A DNA stretch of 64,000 bases from Trichodelitschia bisporula (GCA_010356995.1 ML996700.1:124001-188000); one strand, 5' to 3'; numbered from the stretch's first letter, positions 20,900 through 32,848 are shown. The notes: a model not told the origin generated them from the letters alone. A program made the numbers and translations.

Positions 20900-21912
20900 C
20901 TAAACCAGCCCGCCCACAACCACAACCGCAACAACAACCGCCACCACCCTCCCCCCTGCCCTCCCCATCGGTGCTGCCCCATTCCCATTCCTAACCAGCT
21001 GCGTCGCCGTACACCTATTATCGGGACACGTACTCGTCACCAGCTTCCACCCGGGACTAACCACCGTGCTAACCTGCCCATTAACCACCACCGTCGTCGC
21101 GCCCACCAGCTGCTGCCCAGGCACAACAGGCGCCACATAGCCTGCCGGATAGGCGGCCGCAGCCGCGCCCGGTGGCGGTGCGCCCCCGTATGGCGCGGGG
21201 TGCGCAACCGGTGGCTGAGGGTAGAACTGGTAGCCGGGATTGTGCGGCGGAACGGCGCCGGGGGGTATGAGCGTCGGTGCGGTGGGAATGAATACTGTCT
21301 CGTCAGCCTCAAACAGCCTCTATGTGTCTCAATCGAAGAGCAGGGCCACATACCTGTAGTCGCCGCGCCCCCCAGGCCCGGAATCACACTCCCCACCAAT
21401 CCGGCATACGACCACCCCCCCACCCCAGGCACACTCCCCGTACACGCCGCGCGACAAGCGCAGCACGCAACACCCCCCGCGCCCACACCGTTGCCATACA
21501 CAACAGGCCGTGTGAGAGTCGCCCCTGAAGGACAACACCCGCGCCCGCCGTCAACGGCGTGATAGTCCAAAGCACGTCCGCGATCGTGCGGGCACCCGTG
21601 GTCGGGGGATGGATGGGCGGCGATCAGGGTCTGGAACGGGAGGGTGTAGGTCGCGGGGCCAGGGTAGCAGGAGGGATGGACGGCCCAGGGGGCTGCGTAG
21701 CCGGGGTGCGGCCAGCCGGTGTCGGGGGAGAAGCCGCCGTGGGGGAAGTGGTGGGCTGCCGGGCTGGGAATGGAGTCTGTGGGTGGTGCTGGGGGAGCCG
21801 GAGCGGCGGTTGCGCTGGGGAGAGGAGCGGGGACGGGGGAAGCTGCTGGGGCGGCGGAGGGGAGGGCGTGGGCTCCGCGGAGGAGGAGGGCGAGGAGGAG
21901 GATGTGCATCAT
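20900..21912 (-). CDS. Secreted Cys-rich, Pro/Ala-rich surface protein
   Basis: Two exons (21912-21354 and 21294-20900) give 317 residues. The N-terminal signal peptide (MMHILLLALLLRGAHALP) leads to a Pro/Ala-rich stretch and then an aromatic/His/Pro region. A Cys cluster follows (GCCPSGATLTRPVVY, then VACCACRAACTGSVPG). The intron joins ATT to VFIPTAPTLIPPG in frame; a Pro/Tyr-rich segment and VVVNGQVSTVVSPG come next. The last ~20 residues are hydrophobic (VVAVVVAVVVVGGLV), preceded by NGNGAAP, so either a GPI signal or a C-terminal membrane anchor. No family is recognised. The Cys-pair pattern suggests an extracellular disulphide-linked domain. The DNA is very GC-rich, and other frames are open across the first exon, so the model rests on the signal peptide, phase agreement and Cys clustering. 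Confidence 0.6.
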
Positions 21913-22823
21913 GGGTTCTTGGTGGGGTGGAGGATGGCGGGCGGGCGAGGCGGGGTGGTGGTTCGTCTTAAGGCAGCGCTGGGACCGGGGCTGCAGAAGA
22001 AGCTTTAGTCGTTACCGGGTGCGCAAGTCTGAGGCCATAGTGCGCGGACGAGGGCGTGGCGTGGGTTTGAGGAAATATAGAGGCCATCGTGGGGTCTGCG
22101 GGTACCGAACCGAAGAGGAGTAGTGAGCTGCGAATCGTTCGGCCGGAGGATCCTAGGCGAGTGTTTATCTGGAGGTGAGAGAAAGTGTAACGAAGAGGGC
22201 AGTCGTTTGGGATGAAACGAAACGCGGGAGACTGACCAATGGTAGGGCGAAGAATCAGAGCATCCCAGAGTCTAGAAGGCTAGCCATAGTACAAGTTCGC
22301 AGAAATGTCCGCGGCTGCCTCTGTGCGCTGCAAATTGTTCACGGTATCATGTTGCGATCAGGGCTCAGTTAGTCGAGTGATATGACACAAGGCAGAATTG
22401 TGTTCGCAATGCGGAATTGACAGCAGTGAAACCAAACAGAAACCGCTTGATTGGGAAGCCCACGAGTTGGCAGGTCTAAACGGGCTGTTTGTTTCAAGTT
22501 TCAACCATGTGGTCCATTCACGCCTAAGCGTCAGAACTCGTGGCCTGGGGGGCTAGATCTAGGGTGTTGGCGATCTGATATGTATCGGTGCATTGCCGGC
22601 ACAAGCTGATCAGCCAAACTAGTAGTCCCTGTAAGCAGTTAGCTAGCATGCTCCAAGGAAGCAAATGTGGACCACGGCGAACAGCCATACCGATGTAGAA
22701 TCGGCCCTGTCGTGCGCGCTCCTATTCCAGGCTCATTGGACCCAGTAGAGGTGAGGCAGATATCGCCTTTGCCGCAAAGGGCGTGCCCGAAGGCAGCATG
22801 ATAAGAAAGGTTCTCAAATCGTC
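21913..22823. other. Intergenic, no gene seen
   Basis: A 911-base stretch between two minus-strand genes. It holds the promoter of the secreted protein and the 3' end of RPC31. Nothing else was recognised. Confidence 0.45.
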
Positions 22824-23979
22824 TTACTCAAGGGCCCCCTCATCTCCATCGTCTCCGTCATCATCGTCGCCGTTCTCGAAGTACTGCTCGGCATTGTAGT
22901 CGTCCTTCGTCCGTTCGGCATAGTCCATCTCCTCGTCCTCGTCTTCTTCCCAGTTCTCGTCCTTCTCCTCCTCGGGCACCTCCTCCTCGTCCTTCTCTTC
23001 AGAGTCGCCCTCCTTGCCCTCTGCCCCCTCGAGATCCTCGTCGTCGAGCTCGCCCAACCGCATCAGGCGCGTCTTCGCGAGCATTGCCTTGCGCTTTGCT
23101 GTGACCGTTGAGGCGTCCTTGGCCAGGGAGGGATCGATGGCGGGCCAAAGCTCCTCCGGGAAATACTCCTTCACTAACACCAATTAGCGTATACACTTGT
23201 CCAGACGGCAGCAAACGTACAGTAGGTCCGCGCCTTCAGCCCAGGCACCGTGCGCTTCGGCTTCGAGTACTTGGCGGTGTACACGGGCATGCCCTCGAAG
23301 GGATTGTACTTGGACTTGATCTTGGACGGCTGCTGCGGTCCCGACTTGGTGATGCGCGAGTTATTTCCGGCTAAGACGACATGAAGCGGGCCCTGACGGA
23401 TGCGCGACCGCAGGGAACGGAAGTAGGAGAGGCCCTGGCGCTCCGCGAGGTTCGCGGGAGGGGCAATGGGAGTAGTGGTCTCCTTCTCGGGGGTTAGCAT
23501 ATCTTTTTGCTTGCTCGAAAGCCGTGACATCATATGGATGTAGTCGATGTTCGCCTATGCTTGGGGAGTGGGAGAAGCGGATATGGTGAAAAGGCGTCCC
23601 AGGATAACAAACGCAGGGCAGAGCGTCGGGGTGGAGGATGAGGATGCGGAGACGGTAAGACCAAGAGGTTGGCGGGGAATGGCTCCAATGCTGGTCCATC
23701 AACGCCGAGTGCAGCCATCCCCTGCGACCATCAGTGGCGCATCTCATTTTCGTGCTGTGAAAGGCAGTGCGACTGTCGTGGCACCTATGATGCCGCCGAA
23801 CGGGCGAGAGGGAGAGAGAGAGAGAGAGAGAGAGGGAAAGAAAGAGACACACGCACCGGATAGCGTTCTTGAGGCTTGAACACAACCTTCAGATTCGGGT
23901 TATTGTCGATGCCGCCTGGGCCCTTGTTGCGACCAGCTCCTCCACCTCCGCGGCCGCCACGGCCTCCTCTACCGGACAT
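22824..23979 (-). CDS. RPC31: RNA polymerase III subunit Rpc31 (RPC7)
   Basis: Three exons (23979-23857, 23554-23221, 23173-22824) give 268 residues. The start MSGRGGRGGRGGGG is the Gly/Arg-rich N-terminus typical of this subunit. The middle has LRSRIRQGPLHVVL and NPFEGMPVYTAKYSKPKRTVPGL, then LKEYFPEELWPAIDP, the core family motif. The C-terminus is a long Asp/Glu-rich tail (EEDEDEEMDYAERTKDDYNAEQYF), also diagnostic. Rpc31 belongs to the Rpc82/34/31 subcomplex used for Pol III initiation on tRNA and 5S genes, in the nucleus. Intron 1 is 302 bases, several times longer than its neighbours', and contains a GA microsatellite; its acceptor is the least certain point of the model. Confidence 0.88.
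23812..23834. repeat. (GA)n microsatellite
   Basis: About eleven GA units lie in intron 1 of RPC31, read as CT on the gene's strand. Likely length-variable between strains. Confidence 0.9.
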
Positions 23980-24515
23980 TGTTGTAGGTGTGAGAAGTTG
24001 AAAGAAGCCGGTGTACGCTGGTGAAGGTTGTGAGTAGTTTTGCGGGGGAAGAAGAGTTGTGGTTTGCGAGCAGCGGAGGTTTGAGTAGGGTGGAGTCAAC
24101 GGGGCGAGGGGGGAAGAGAGAAGCTTGACGCGGGCCAAAAACTGCAGTGGGGTACCAAGTGGGGTCCCCCCTCATCTTCCCCTCTACGAACCCCTCTACC
24201 CCACTACCGTCTACTGTACCTTCTGCCTCCTCCTTCACTTCGTCATCCATCATCTATCGTCCTCAAAAACAACAGCGGCTTCGTTGGTGCACCACCTAGC
24301 CCTTACAATCACGCTTTTCAAACTCGATACCAGCTCTGCTTCACTCCGTGACGCGTCTCAGGAGCTGGAGAGCCTCCTCCGCCACCGCGCCAACCGCACT
24401 TGCTGTCGGCGACGCTCCCTCCTGCCAGCACGTCCGGCACCCCACTTCCTAGCCTCCCACAGCTCCTCCACACTCGACATCTACTTCTACCTTGAGGTCA
24501 CACTCATATTTCACC
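23980..24515. promoter_or_regulatory. Divergent promoter region RPC31 / HSM3
   Basis: A 536-base region between the two start codons. Its HSM3-side half is strongly C/T-rich. It serves a Pol III subunit and a proteasome assembly factor transcribed away from each other. Confidence 0.5.
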
Positions 24516-26276
24516 ATGTCAGACCTCCAAAGCGTCACCGCGCACCTCCGCGCCGTCCGCGACTCGCCCTCTACCCCGCTTGATGCTCAACAGCTCGAAG
24601 CCGCACGCCTCATTCTTGCACCCACCCTTACACCCGAAGATACTCAAGGTCTCATTCTGGAAATCTACCAGCTCCTACCCACCTTGCAGCAAGATCCAGC
24701 CCCCGCCACTCACCTCCTAGACAAGCTGCTCGAGCCGGTGCCTCTCACCACCATCCTCTCCATGGAACCACCTGTCGACCTCATCAAAGGTCTCGACCTT
24801 GCTGCGATGCCTTTCAACGACATTACACTCCGGCTGCTGGACAAGGCAGATACTGCGTCGGGAAGACAACTGGCGGCCACAATGCCGGAACTCTTCGTTG
24901 CCCTGGTGCGGCTATGGCTGTACGCCGAGGCCGTGAGCACCGGGGACCTGGCCGGCAGGGTGCTCTTGCGCCTGCTGAAGGTGGATAAAATGGACGCCGA
25001 TAAGACTGGATGGGACGGACGGCCGATCTGGAAACGTATTTTCCGTGACAAAGATGTCTATGTACAGATCTTTGCCGCCTGCGACTTGACCAAGGGAGAC
25101 CGGACGCTGAGCAAGAACCGAAAAACCATCGCGCAGGCCCGGCTGCTGTCCTGGCTGCCCGAGGTGGGCGGCATGGACTGGACCTCAATCTCACAGAGCT
25201 ACCATCCAGAGATTGAGAAGCATTTTGGCCTGCAAGAGGGCCGCCAGAGTCTTGTGGATTACGCAGCCTTGAGCATGGTGGACACGAGCGATGTGCTCAT
25301 GCATCGCAGCCTTATTTCCTTCTACTCCAGGTTGCTTCTTTGGGTCACAGCCACGTCGGGACGGCGAACTGTTGCTCTCAGCTTCCTTTCAGATAGGGGC
25401 CTCCACCAGCGGACCATCAACTACTACGCTGAGCCGGGCCATATAACCCATGATCCCCTCGACGCCAGCCTGCTCTACCCCGACGCAGCAGGGTACGTTG
25501 TAAGCTGGGTATCCACTAACTCCCTGGACTTCACCGGCGAATCCTCAACCTACGATCCCATTGTTTCGCGCCTAAACGAAGCCTTCAACAGGCCCCCGTC
25601 AGCCTGGCTCCACGACGACGACCCTGTCGACGACATGCAGGTCCTCACTGCTCTCCCTCGCACTTTCCTCGTGGCACTTGGCTCGCGCTCTCCTCTCAAC
25701 CACATTCCTGTAAAAGTCTCCTCTGCCAACGCCCTCGCCGTACTCGCCGAGATCCTCCGCGGCCCCCTCGAATCCACGGACCTGATCTTCCCCACCCCAT
25801 CAGACGCCGTCATCGCCGATCGCACCGCCGAAATCGACGCCGCCCGCACCTTGTACCGGACCTACACAGCTGAGCATCCACGCTTCTGGAACGATGTAAT
25901 CGGGCACGCTGAGACTGTAGCCTTGACGGACCTTGCTATTGCGGCAAACAATCTCATCAAAGCGATCGTGTCGGCGCCGTGGGACGGTGTGGCGGCTATC
26001 ACGGAGTCGGGGGGTGCGTCGGCGCACCTGGTCCCATACTTGCTGGGCCCGCCACGGCGGTTTGCAAATCTGGTGGGCGGGCGTGGGGATGCGGAGAGCG
26101 CGGCGTACAAGGTTGCTGTCGCCCGGTTTGAGGCGGTGAAGGCGTTTTTGAAGGCGGTGAAGGGGAAGCCGGAGTATAAGATGTTGGAGGAGGCGGCGGC
26201 GAGGAGAGTCGCTGAGGGAGCGTGGGGGGCTGGGGATGCGCCGCCTGGGGGTTTGGTTGCTACGATGGAGATGTAG
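24516..26276 (+). CDS. HSM3: Hsm3-like 26S proteasome assembly chaperone
   Basis: A single-exon 586-residue all-helical protein. The N-terminus, SDLQSVTAHLRAVRDSPSTPLD, is followed by LLPTLQQDPAPATHLLDKLL, then PPVDLIKGLDLAAMPFNDITL, LPEVGGMDWTSIS and further repeated helices. This order matches the fungal Hsm3 family (Hsm3_N type, relative of metazoan S5b/PSMD5). Hsm3 binds the Rpt1 ATPase and helps assemble the proteasome base; the gene is often annotated as 'DNA mismatch repair protein HSM3' from an older yeast phenotype. The frame is open eight codons upstream of ATG 24516, but MSDLQ is the natural start. No catalytic residues are expected. HEAT/ARM-like helical packing is inferred from the helix pattern. 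Confidence 0.75.
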   Translation: MSDLQSVTAHLRAVRDSPSTPLDAQQLEAARLILAPTLTPEDTQGLILEIYQLLPTLQQDPAPATHLLDKLLEPVPLTTILSMEPPVDLIKGLDLAAMPFNDITLRLLDKADTASGRQLAATMPELFVALVRLWLYAEAVSTGDLAGRVLLRLLKVDKMDADKTGWDGRPIWKRIFRDKDVYVQIFAACDLTKGDRTLSKNRKTIAQARLLSWLPEVGGMDWTSISQSYHPEIEKHFGLQEGRQSLVDYAALSMVDTSDVLMHRSLISFYSRLLLWVTATSGRRTVALSFLSDRGLHQRTINYYAEPGHITHDPLDASLLYPDAAGYVVSWVSTNSLDFTGESSTYDPIVSRLNEAFNRPPSAWLHDDDPVDDMQVLTALPRTFLVALGSRSPLNHIPVKVSSANALAVLAEILRGPLESTDLIFPTPSDAVIADRTAEIDAARTLYRTYTAEHPRFWNDVIGHAETVALTDLAIAANNLIKAIVSAPWDGVAAITESGGASAHLVPYLLGPPRRFANLVGGRGDAESAAYKVAVARFEAVKAFLKAVKGKPEYKMLEEAAARRVAEGAWGAGDAPPGGLVATMEM

Positions 26277-26717
26277 ACGTAAAAGAAGTCCCGGGAGCAT
26301 CAGTACGGGTTCGGAATCCGGTTAATCTGTAGGCTATTCGACGTGGATATATAAACATATCTCAGACCGTAGGACTGCCCACTGGATTCGTTGAGCTCGT
26401 TGATATCGATAGGGTGAACTTGAAACCCGTCTAGACAGAGCGACTAGTTCTGCGCTGGAAGTGGAGAAAGGATGGGACCTTGGGTTATGCAATGGAAAGA
26501 TTGAGAAAGAAGCCGCGGATGGCAGGTAGGAAACGCTTATCGAGACTAAGTTCGACTTGATAGTCGGATGGAAGTTGCGAAAACGTTTTTAAGGTTCACT
26601 TGAACTTGCGAACGACATGCGCATTACTCGTAGACATCAACAGCCGTTATCGTTCATGTTCATGTCCAGCGGTTTGTCGTTCTATCATACAGAAACCACC
26701 CTCCCTCTTCCTGACTC
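26277..26717. other. Intergenic between convergent genes
   Basis: A 441-base stretch between two genes converging on it; expected to hold both polyadenylation regions. Nothing else seen. Confidence 0.4.
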
Positions 26718-26933
26718 TTACTTCGTCTTACTGGTCTTCTCCTCTGACGCCTCAGCCAAAATGTGCTTAGGGTTGGATTCAAGGTTGTCCAGCGCATTCT
26801 TGGACACCTTCTGCGAGTGCTCGGGCGATGGCGCGGCGTTCTGGTCGTTCGGCTTCGCCTGCGGGTCGTTGAGCTGGCCTCCCGACTGGCGGCTGGGGGA
26901 AGGGGACTGGCGGCCAGCGTTTTGATCAGGCAT
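26718..26933 (-). CDS. Conserved-type 71-residue hydrophilic protein
   Basis: A short single-exon frame with an ATG start. The first ~40 residues are Ser/Pro/Gln/Asn-rich and disordered. The C-terminal half, VSKNALDNLESNPKHILAE, reads like a conserved helix-turn motif; I recall a (L/F)xNLExNPxHxL motif in small uncharacterised ascomycete proteins. There is no signal peptide or membrane helix. The composition fits a small stress or conidiation-type protein, but no function is established. Although short, the codon bias and the protein-like C-terminus argue for a real gene. Confidence 0.6.
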   Translation of the reverse strand: MPDQNAGRQSPSPSRQSGGQLNDPQAKPNDQNAAPSPEHSQKVSKNALDNLESNPKHILAEASEEKTSKTK

Positions 26934-28329
<1,396 letters not shown>

Positions 28330-28510
28330 GGGAGCAAGGGGGACGGTTTGTGCTACGGTCACGGCGTTGAGGGGGCGGATGGGCGATGTCCAGATTTTGT
28401 CCATTTACACATACACTAGCCTAATTCACGCTCAACATAAGAGCGCCCTCGCGAGTCCCATGCTCCATGTCATACATAACGCCTAAACTCCCATCTATGC
28501 AACCACACAA

Positions 28511-29970
28511 TCAAGCCTCTGTGTCTCCATCCGCGTCTCCATCTGCATCTGCCTCAGCGGCCAGGGGGTCCAGCTTCGACACCCACGAGTTGGTCAAACC
28601 CTTGACCGTCTCGTCCGGGTCCGAGATGGTAACCTCCATGAAATCAATCTTACTCTCGTCCCCTTCCCTCTGCTGTGAGCCGCCCATCATTGTATTGGCG
28701 ACCTTGGGGCGAGCGGGACGGATCGTGGTGCGCTGGACAATCGGGTAGATGTACGCCGCCTTCTGCAGCGGCTTCGTGCGCAGGTTCTCCTCCGTCGCCG
28801 GCGCGCCGTCACACATCACCAGCGCCACGCTCTCGTTCCAGCAGTCGTCTGGATCACCGACCTGTTGCGACGTCTCATACTTGCGTAGATGATTGTAGCG
28901 AAAGCTTTGCTTGCCAGTGTCCGGGTTGATGTAGTCGTAGCCGTCCTCATAGTCTCCGTCATTTGGCGCGCCCGGCGTGCCGAACTTGCGCTTAATGGTG
29001 CCCACGGCGTCGCTGCTAGGCAGGTACGCATCGAAGTTGGTCTCCGGACACGGCTTCATCAGCTTCGGGTCTGCCTTGGCGGCGGCAAGTTGCTGCGCGT
29101 ACTTGGTGGCTTGCTCTTGGGTGCGCTCCAAGGGACGCAGGACAGCAACGTCGATACGCGGATCGTAGATCTTGCTGCTGCCGGGGTTGTTGCCAAACCG
29201 GATCACCATATAGTGGCCAACATCTGGAAAGGCCTCGAGATCAGGCAGGATAGGGTAAGCGTCCAGGACTTCCAGCCCCGGGCGCGAGGGGTGCTTCGGC
29301 CGGGCCCACGCGTCCTTCTCTTCATACTGGATCTCTGCGCCGCGGATGCCCTCCTCCGAGTCCTGGCCCGTATAAGCGTCATGGGGATAGGCGACGTTGA
29401 ATCCCTTAGTGATGTTGCGCAGAATAGAGAGCGGATCGTCACGTTGTTCAACCCGGCGGCGTTTGCGCTGCGTGTCGCTGCCACTGCCATTCATCCGCAA
29501 TATGTTGCTGGTGGGCGCGGACCGGGAACTCGCCGCCGAAGTGATGTACTCTGTCCGCCGGAGGAAGCTGACGTTGGCATTCGTAGACAAAGGTTTCCCG
29601 AGGGTGCTGAGTGGGCGCACGAGAGCCCTGTCTTTGGGATCGAGGGGTCCGGATGTTTCCAAGATTGCTATGGCCTGCTTAGCACGCGAATATTGAATCC
29701 GTAAATGCACTTACCAGACTCGTTTCCGTCGAAAACGCCCGGGAGACCGACCAGGTCAATCGGCATGCCCATCTCCGAGTTTGCGACAATGGTGAGCGGC
29801 TGCTCGCGCGCAAGGCGTGATGCATAGCCTGCTGATGTGTACAGTCCGCCTGCAAGCCCGAGACTTGGTATGTCGAGTGTTTTAGGTGGGAGGGCAGGGG
29901 GAGGCACGGCGTTTGAATACCGGACGCGCGCTATGTAGTCCTGATGGACCGGTTTCTGAGCGGACGCCAT
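28511..29970 (-). CDS. PAF1: Paf1 complex subunit PAF1
   Basis: Two exons (29970-29715 and 29667-28511) give 470 residues; the acceptor is the ATAG just before codon GCA, which keeps phase and reads NESAILETSGPLDPKDRALV. The N-terminal KPVHQDYIARVRYSNAVPPP and PLTIVANSEMGMPIDLV, then DRALVRPLSTLGKP, SFLRRTEYI and DDCWNESVALV, are the conserved blocks of Paf1. It is a core subunit of the nuclear Paf1 complex that travels with RNA polymerase II and supports histone H2B ubiquitylation, H3K4 methylation and elongation. The C-terminus is acidic, with a run of DADGD. It is transcribed head to head with TRM1. Confidence 0.92.
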
Positions 29971-30442
29971 GGTGGCGCGGAGGGACAGAGGGTGCGAAAC
30001 GCCTCAAGGTCTGAGGATGCGTAGAAGTGAAAGCAGCTTTGAAGCTGTGGTGAGAAAAATGTTAATGGTGATGAAGGAGAGGTGATGGTGGTGGAGCAAG
30101 TTAGCGAGAGACAAGGCGTCGAAGGAGCTGATGGGGGACCCCGGAAGGCGGTAAAGAGGCTCCGCGTTTCTGCCCCACGAGCACGGGCCACTATCGCGTC
30201 CACCAGAAAAAAGTGACGACAATGACAATTGCGACACAAACACCATTCCGCACTGACCGTCCCATATACGACTTGGCGCCCTTTCAAGACTGAAGACGGG
30301 AACTCTGGCGCGACTATTTCTCCTGTCCCGAGCTTCTTCCCGGGTATGCGCCTTGCTGCATGCGCCCCGCCTCGCCTCCAGCGCACAAGCTACCTGGTCG
30401 CTGTCCCGATTCGCGTCAACCAGCGTCCTTCATAGCAGCACC
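29971..30442. promoter_or_regulatory. Divergent PAF1 / TRM1 promoter and TRM1 leader
   Basis: A 472-base region between the two ATGs. The TRM1-proximal part (30257-30442) is open in the TRM1 frame without an AUG and encodes an Arg/Ser/Leu/Ala-rich stretch with no acidic residue. An out-of-frame AUG at 30346 opens a 29-codon upstream frame ending just before the TRM1 AUG. See the TRM1 entry and findings. Confidence 0.5.
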
Positions 30443-32644
30443 ATGTCCGCCAACACAGAGACTCCAGGCACGGATCGGCCCGAGGCACCGCAGGCCGGAT
30501 CTTTGGACTCCCAGCCGGCAGCTGAACAGATAATCAGACATGAAGACAAGCTCTACACCACCATTAAAGAGGGCCTCGCCTTCATCCTTGCCCCGCCAGA
30601 AGCCCCACTGCTCACTGATCCCAAGACACAACGAGATGGGGCGGCGCCGAAGCAGTCCGTATTCTACAACCCTATCCAACAGTATAACCGGGATCTTACC
30701 GTCCTTGCGATTCGCGGCTTCGGTGAAGAGTTCCTTGCGGCAAAAGAGGCTAAGGGCTCCAGGAAGGGCAACAAGAACAAAGGCAAAAAGGGCCGGTCTG
30801 ATACCAAGGGCAAGGAACAGTCAGGTGAATCTCAAGCTACAGCCAACGGTCGCACTGATGGGCCTCCAGCTACTAAGAGAAAGCGGACAGACGATGGGAG
30901 TGAAGCTGTGGACGAGGTCCAACCCTTAAAGAAAGCCAAGGTTGTAGAGGACAATACAGCTCCTGAAGCGAACGGAGGAGCAGTCAAAGATGTCACTTCC
31001 AAAGGCAGAGACTCCCTTCTTTCGGCATTCGACGAACTAGATGACGAAGACCTGCTTGCTTGCGAAGCCTCCATCCAGGCGACGCAGGCCGGGGCAACTC
31101 AGGCCGAAGCTCAACATAAGCCTCCCGAAGAGCAACAGAAGCCGCCTCAAGAGAAGCCCCAAAATGGGCCCGAGGCCCCCAAAAAGCAGCCTGCTCTTCG
31201 CATCCTCGACGCCCTCTCAGCAACCGGCCTCCGCGCTCTCCGCTATGCCAGCGAGCTTCCGTTCCCCACCATAGTTACCGCCAACGACCTCTCCCCCAAG
31301 GCCGTGGCCACTATAAACCTGAACATCCAGCACAACAAACTATCGAGCCAAATACGCACCACAACGGGCAACGCTAACGCGCACATGTACTCCTTCGCCG
31401 CGCAAGAAGGCGTCGGCGGCCCAGGGCCCAAATACGACGTCATCGACCTCGACCCGTACGGCACGGCTGTCCCCTTCCTGGACGCGGCCCTGCAGGCCCT
31501 CTCCGATGGTGGCCTCCTCTGCGTCACCTGCACCGACTCCGCCGTCTTCAACTCCACAGGCTACCTAGAGAAAACCTACGCCATGTATGGTGGTCTCCCG
31601 ATCAAGGGCGAGCACTACAGCGAAGGCGGCCTGCGCCTCATCCTCCACGCTATCGCCACCTCCGCCGCCAAACTCGGCTGCGCGATCGAGCCCCTCCTCT
31701 CCCTCTCCATCGATTACTACGCCCGCGTCTTTGTGCGCGTGCGCCGCTCCGCCGCTCACGCCAAGTTCCTCGCGAGCAAGACCATGCTCGTGTACACCTG
31801 CGACTCCGGCTGCGGATCCTGGTCCACGCAGCACCTGGCCCGGGCTACGGCCGGAACCGGCACGTCCGGCGGCATGCCGTTCTACAAACACGCGTTTGCG
31901 CAAGGCCCAACCGCCGAGCCGCACTGCGCCCATTGCGGATTCAAGACACACGTCGCGGGGCCCATGTGGGGCGGACCGCTGCACAACCCCTCCTTCGTGT
32001 CGCGACTCCTCGACCTTCTCCCCGTCCTAGACGACGAAACCTACGGCACCAAGACACGCATCGAAGGCATGCTCACCACAGCTTTGGAAGAAACCCGCCT
32101 GCTGAATAGCGAAGTGCTCTTCGCGCCGTACCCACCTTTACCCCGCGAAGGCGCACTTTTCACCCCTATCAGTCCCGCTGCCGCGGACCGGCACCCCTTT
32201 TACTTCATACCGTCTTCGCTGGCGCGCGTACTTAAGACGCAGGCGCCGTCGGGGGAGCAGATGCGCGGCGCGTTGCGGGGCTTGGGGTATACGGCTGTAC
32301 GGAGCCATGCGAAGCCTGGCGCGATCAAAACGGATGCCGGGTGGGGTGCTTTATGGGATGTTATGCGGGCTTGGGTGGCGCAGAAGGCACCGGTGAAGGA
32401 AGGTGCGTTAGGGGAGGGGATGGCGGGGTGGCGGATTATGAATCCTGGAGTTGAGCCAGGACGGAAGGCGAAGGGAGATGAAGGTGATAAAATGGAAGGC
32501 GTAGAGAATGAAGAGAAAGTGGAGGTGGAGGTAAAAGAGATTGTCTTCGACGAGAAGCTGGGCAAGGATCATGATGCGAAGCGCTTGGTGAGGTACCAAC
32601 TCAATCCTCGGGCTAATTGGGGCCCCATGACGAGGGCGAAGTAG
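30443..32644 (+). CDS. TRM1: tRNA (guanine26-N2)-dimethyltransferase
   Basis: A single-exon protein of 733 residues from ATG 30443. Trm1 uses S-adenosylmethionine to make N2,N2-dimethylguanosine at position 26 of nuclear and mitochondrial tRNAs. Near the N-terminus are EGLAFILAP and VFYNPIQQYNRDLTVLAI; then a fungal-length Lys/Glu/Pro-rich insert; then the methyltransferase core (LDALSATGLRALRYA, ANDLSPKA, DVIDLDPYGTAVPFLDA, CTDSAVF). The C-terminal domain has a Cys4 zinc site (CDSGCGSW and CAHCGF). The C-terminal ~70 residues are basic/acidic and not conserved. Yeast TRM1 makes mitochondrial and nuclear forms from two in-frame AUGs. Here the frame stays open for 62 codons upstream without AUG but with presequence-like content, so a longer mitochondrial form from a non-AUG codon is possible. 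Confidence 0.93.
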   Translation: MSANTETPGTDRPEAPQAGSLDSQPAAEQIIRHEDKLYTTIKEGLAFILAPPEAPLLTDPKTQRDGAAPKQSVFYNPIQQYNRDLTVLAIRGFGEEFLAAKEAKGSRKGNKNKGKKGRSDTKGKEQSGESQATANGRTDGPPATKRKRTDDGSEAVDEVQPLKKAKVVEDNTAPEANGGAVKDVTSKGRDSLLSAFDELDDEDLLACEASIQATQAGATQAEAQHKPPEEQQKPPQEKPQNGPEAPKKQPALRILDALSATGLRALRYASELPFPTIVTANDLSPKAVATINLNIQHNKLSSQIRTTTGNANAHMYSFAAQEGVGGPGPKYDVIDLDPYGTAVPFLDAALQALSDGGLLCVTCTDSAVFNSTGYLEKTYAMYGGLPIKGEHYSEGGLRLILHAIATSAAKLGCAIEPLLSLSIDYYARVFVRVRRSAAHAKFLASKTMLVYTCDSGCGSWSTQHLARATAGTGTSGGMPFYKHAFAQGPTAEPHCAHCGFKTHVAGPMWGGPLHNPSFVSRLLDLLPVLDDETYGTKTRIEGMLTTALEETRLLNSEVLFAPYPPLPREGALFTPISPAAADRHPFYFIPSSLARVLKTQAPSGEQMRGALRGLGYTAVRSHAKPGAIKTDAGWGALWDVMRAWVAQKAPVKEGALGEGMAGWRIMNPGVEPGRKAKGDEGDKMEGVENEEKVEVEVKEIVFDEKLGKDHDAKRLVRYQLNPRANWGPMTRAK

Positions 32645-32848
32645 GATCATCACCAGGTCGTTGCGACATTGCACATATAATAATGTCACCATCTCGCACA
32701 CAGCATTGTGGAGTGCAGTCCGATCTTGAAAAAGGCAGCCTCTTGGGCCAGGTATCACATTGCCAAAAAAGTTCTATCAGATCGCCGTCTATGTTATACA
32801 CAACGCTTCATGAGATGGAGCATCTCGGCCAAACAACACAGCCGTTAC

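Noticed and set aside
24492-24515. Upstream start for HSM3
   Set aside because: Adds eight residues without family similarity; MSDLQ at 24516 fits homologues.
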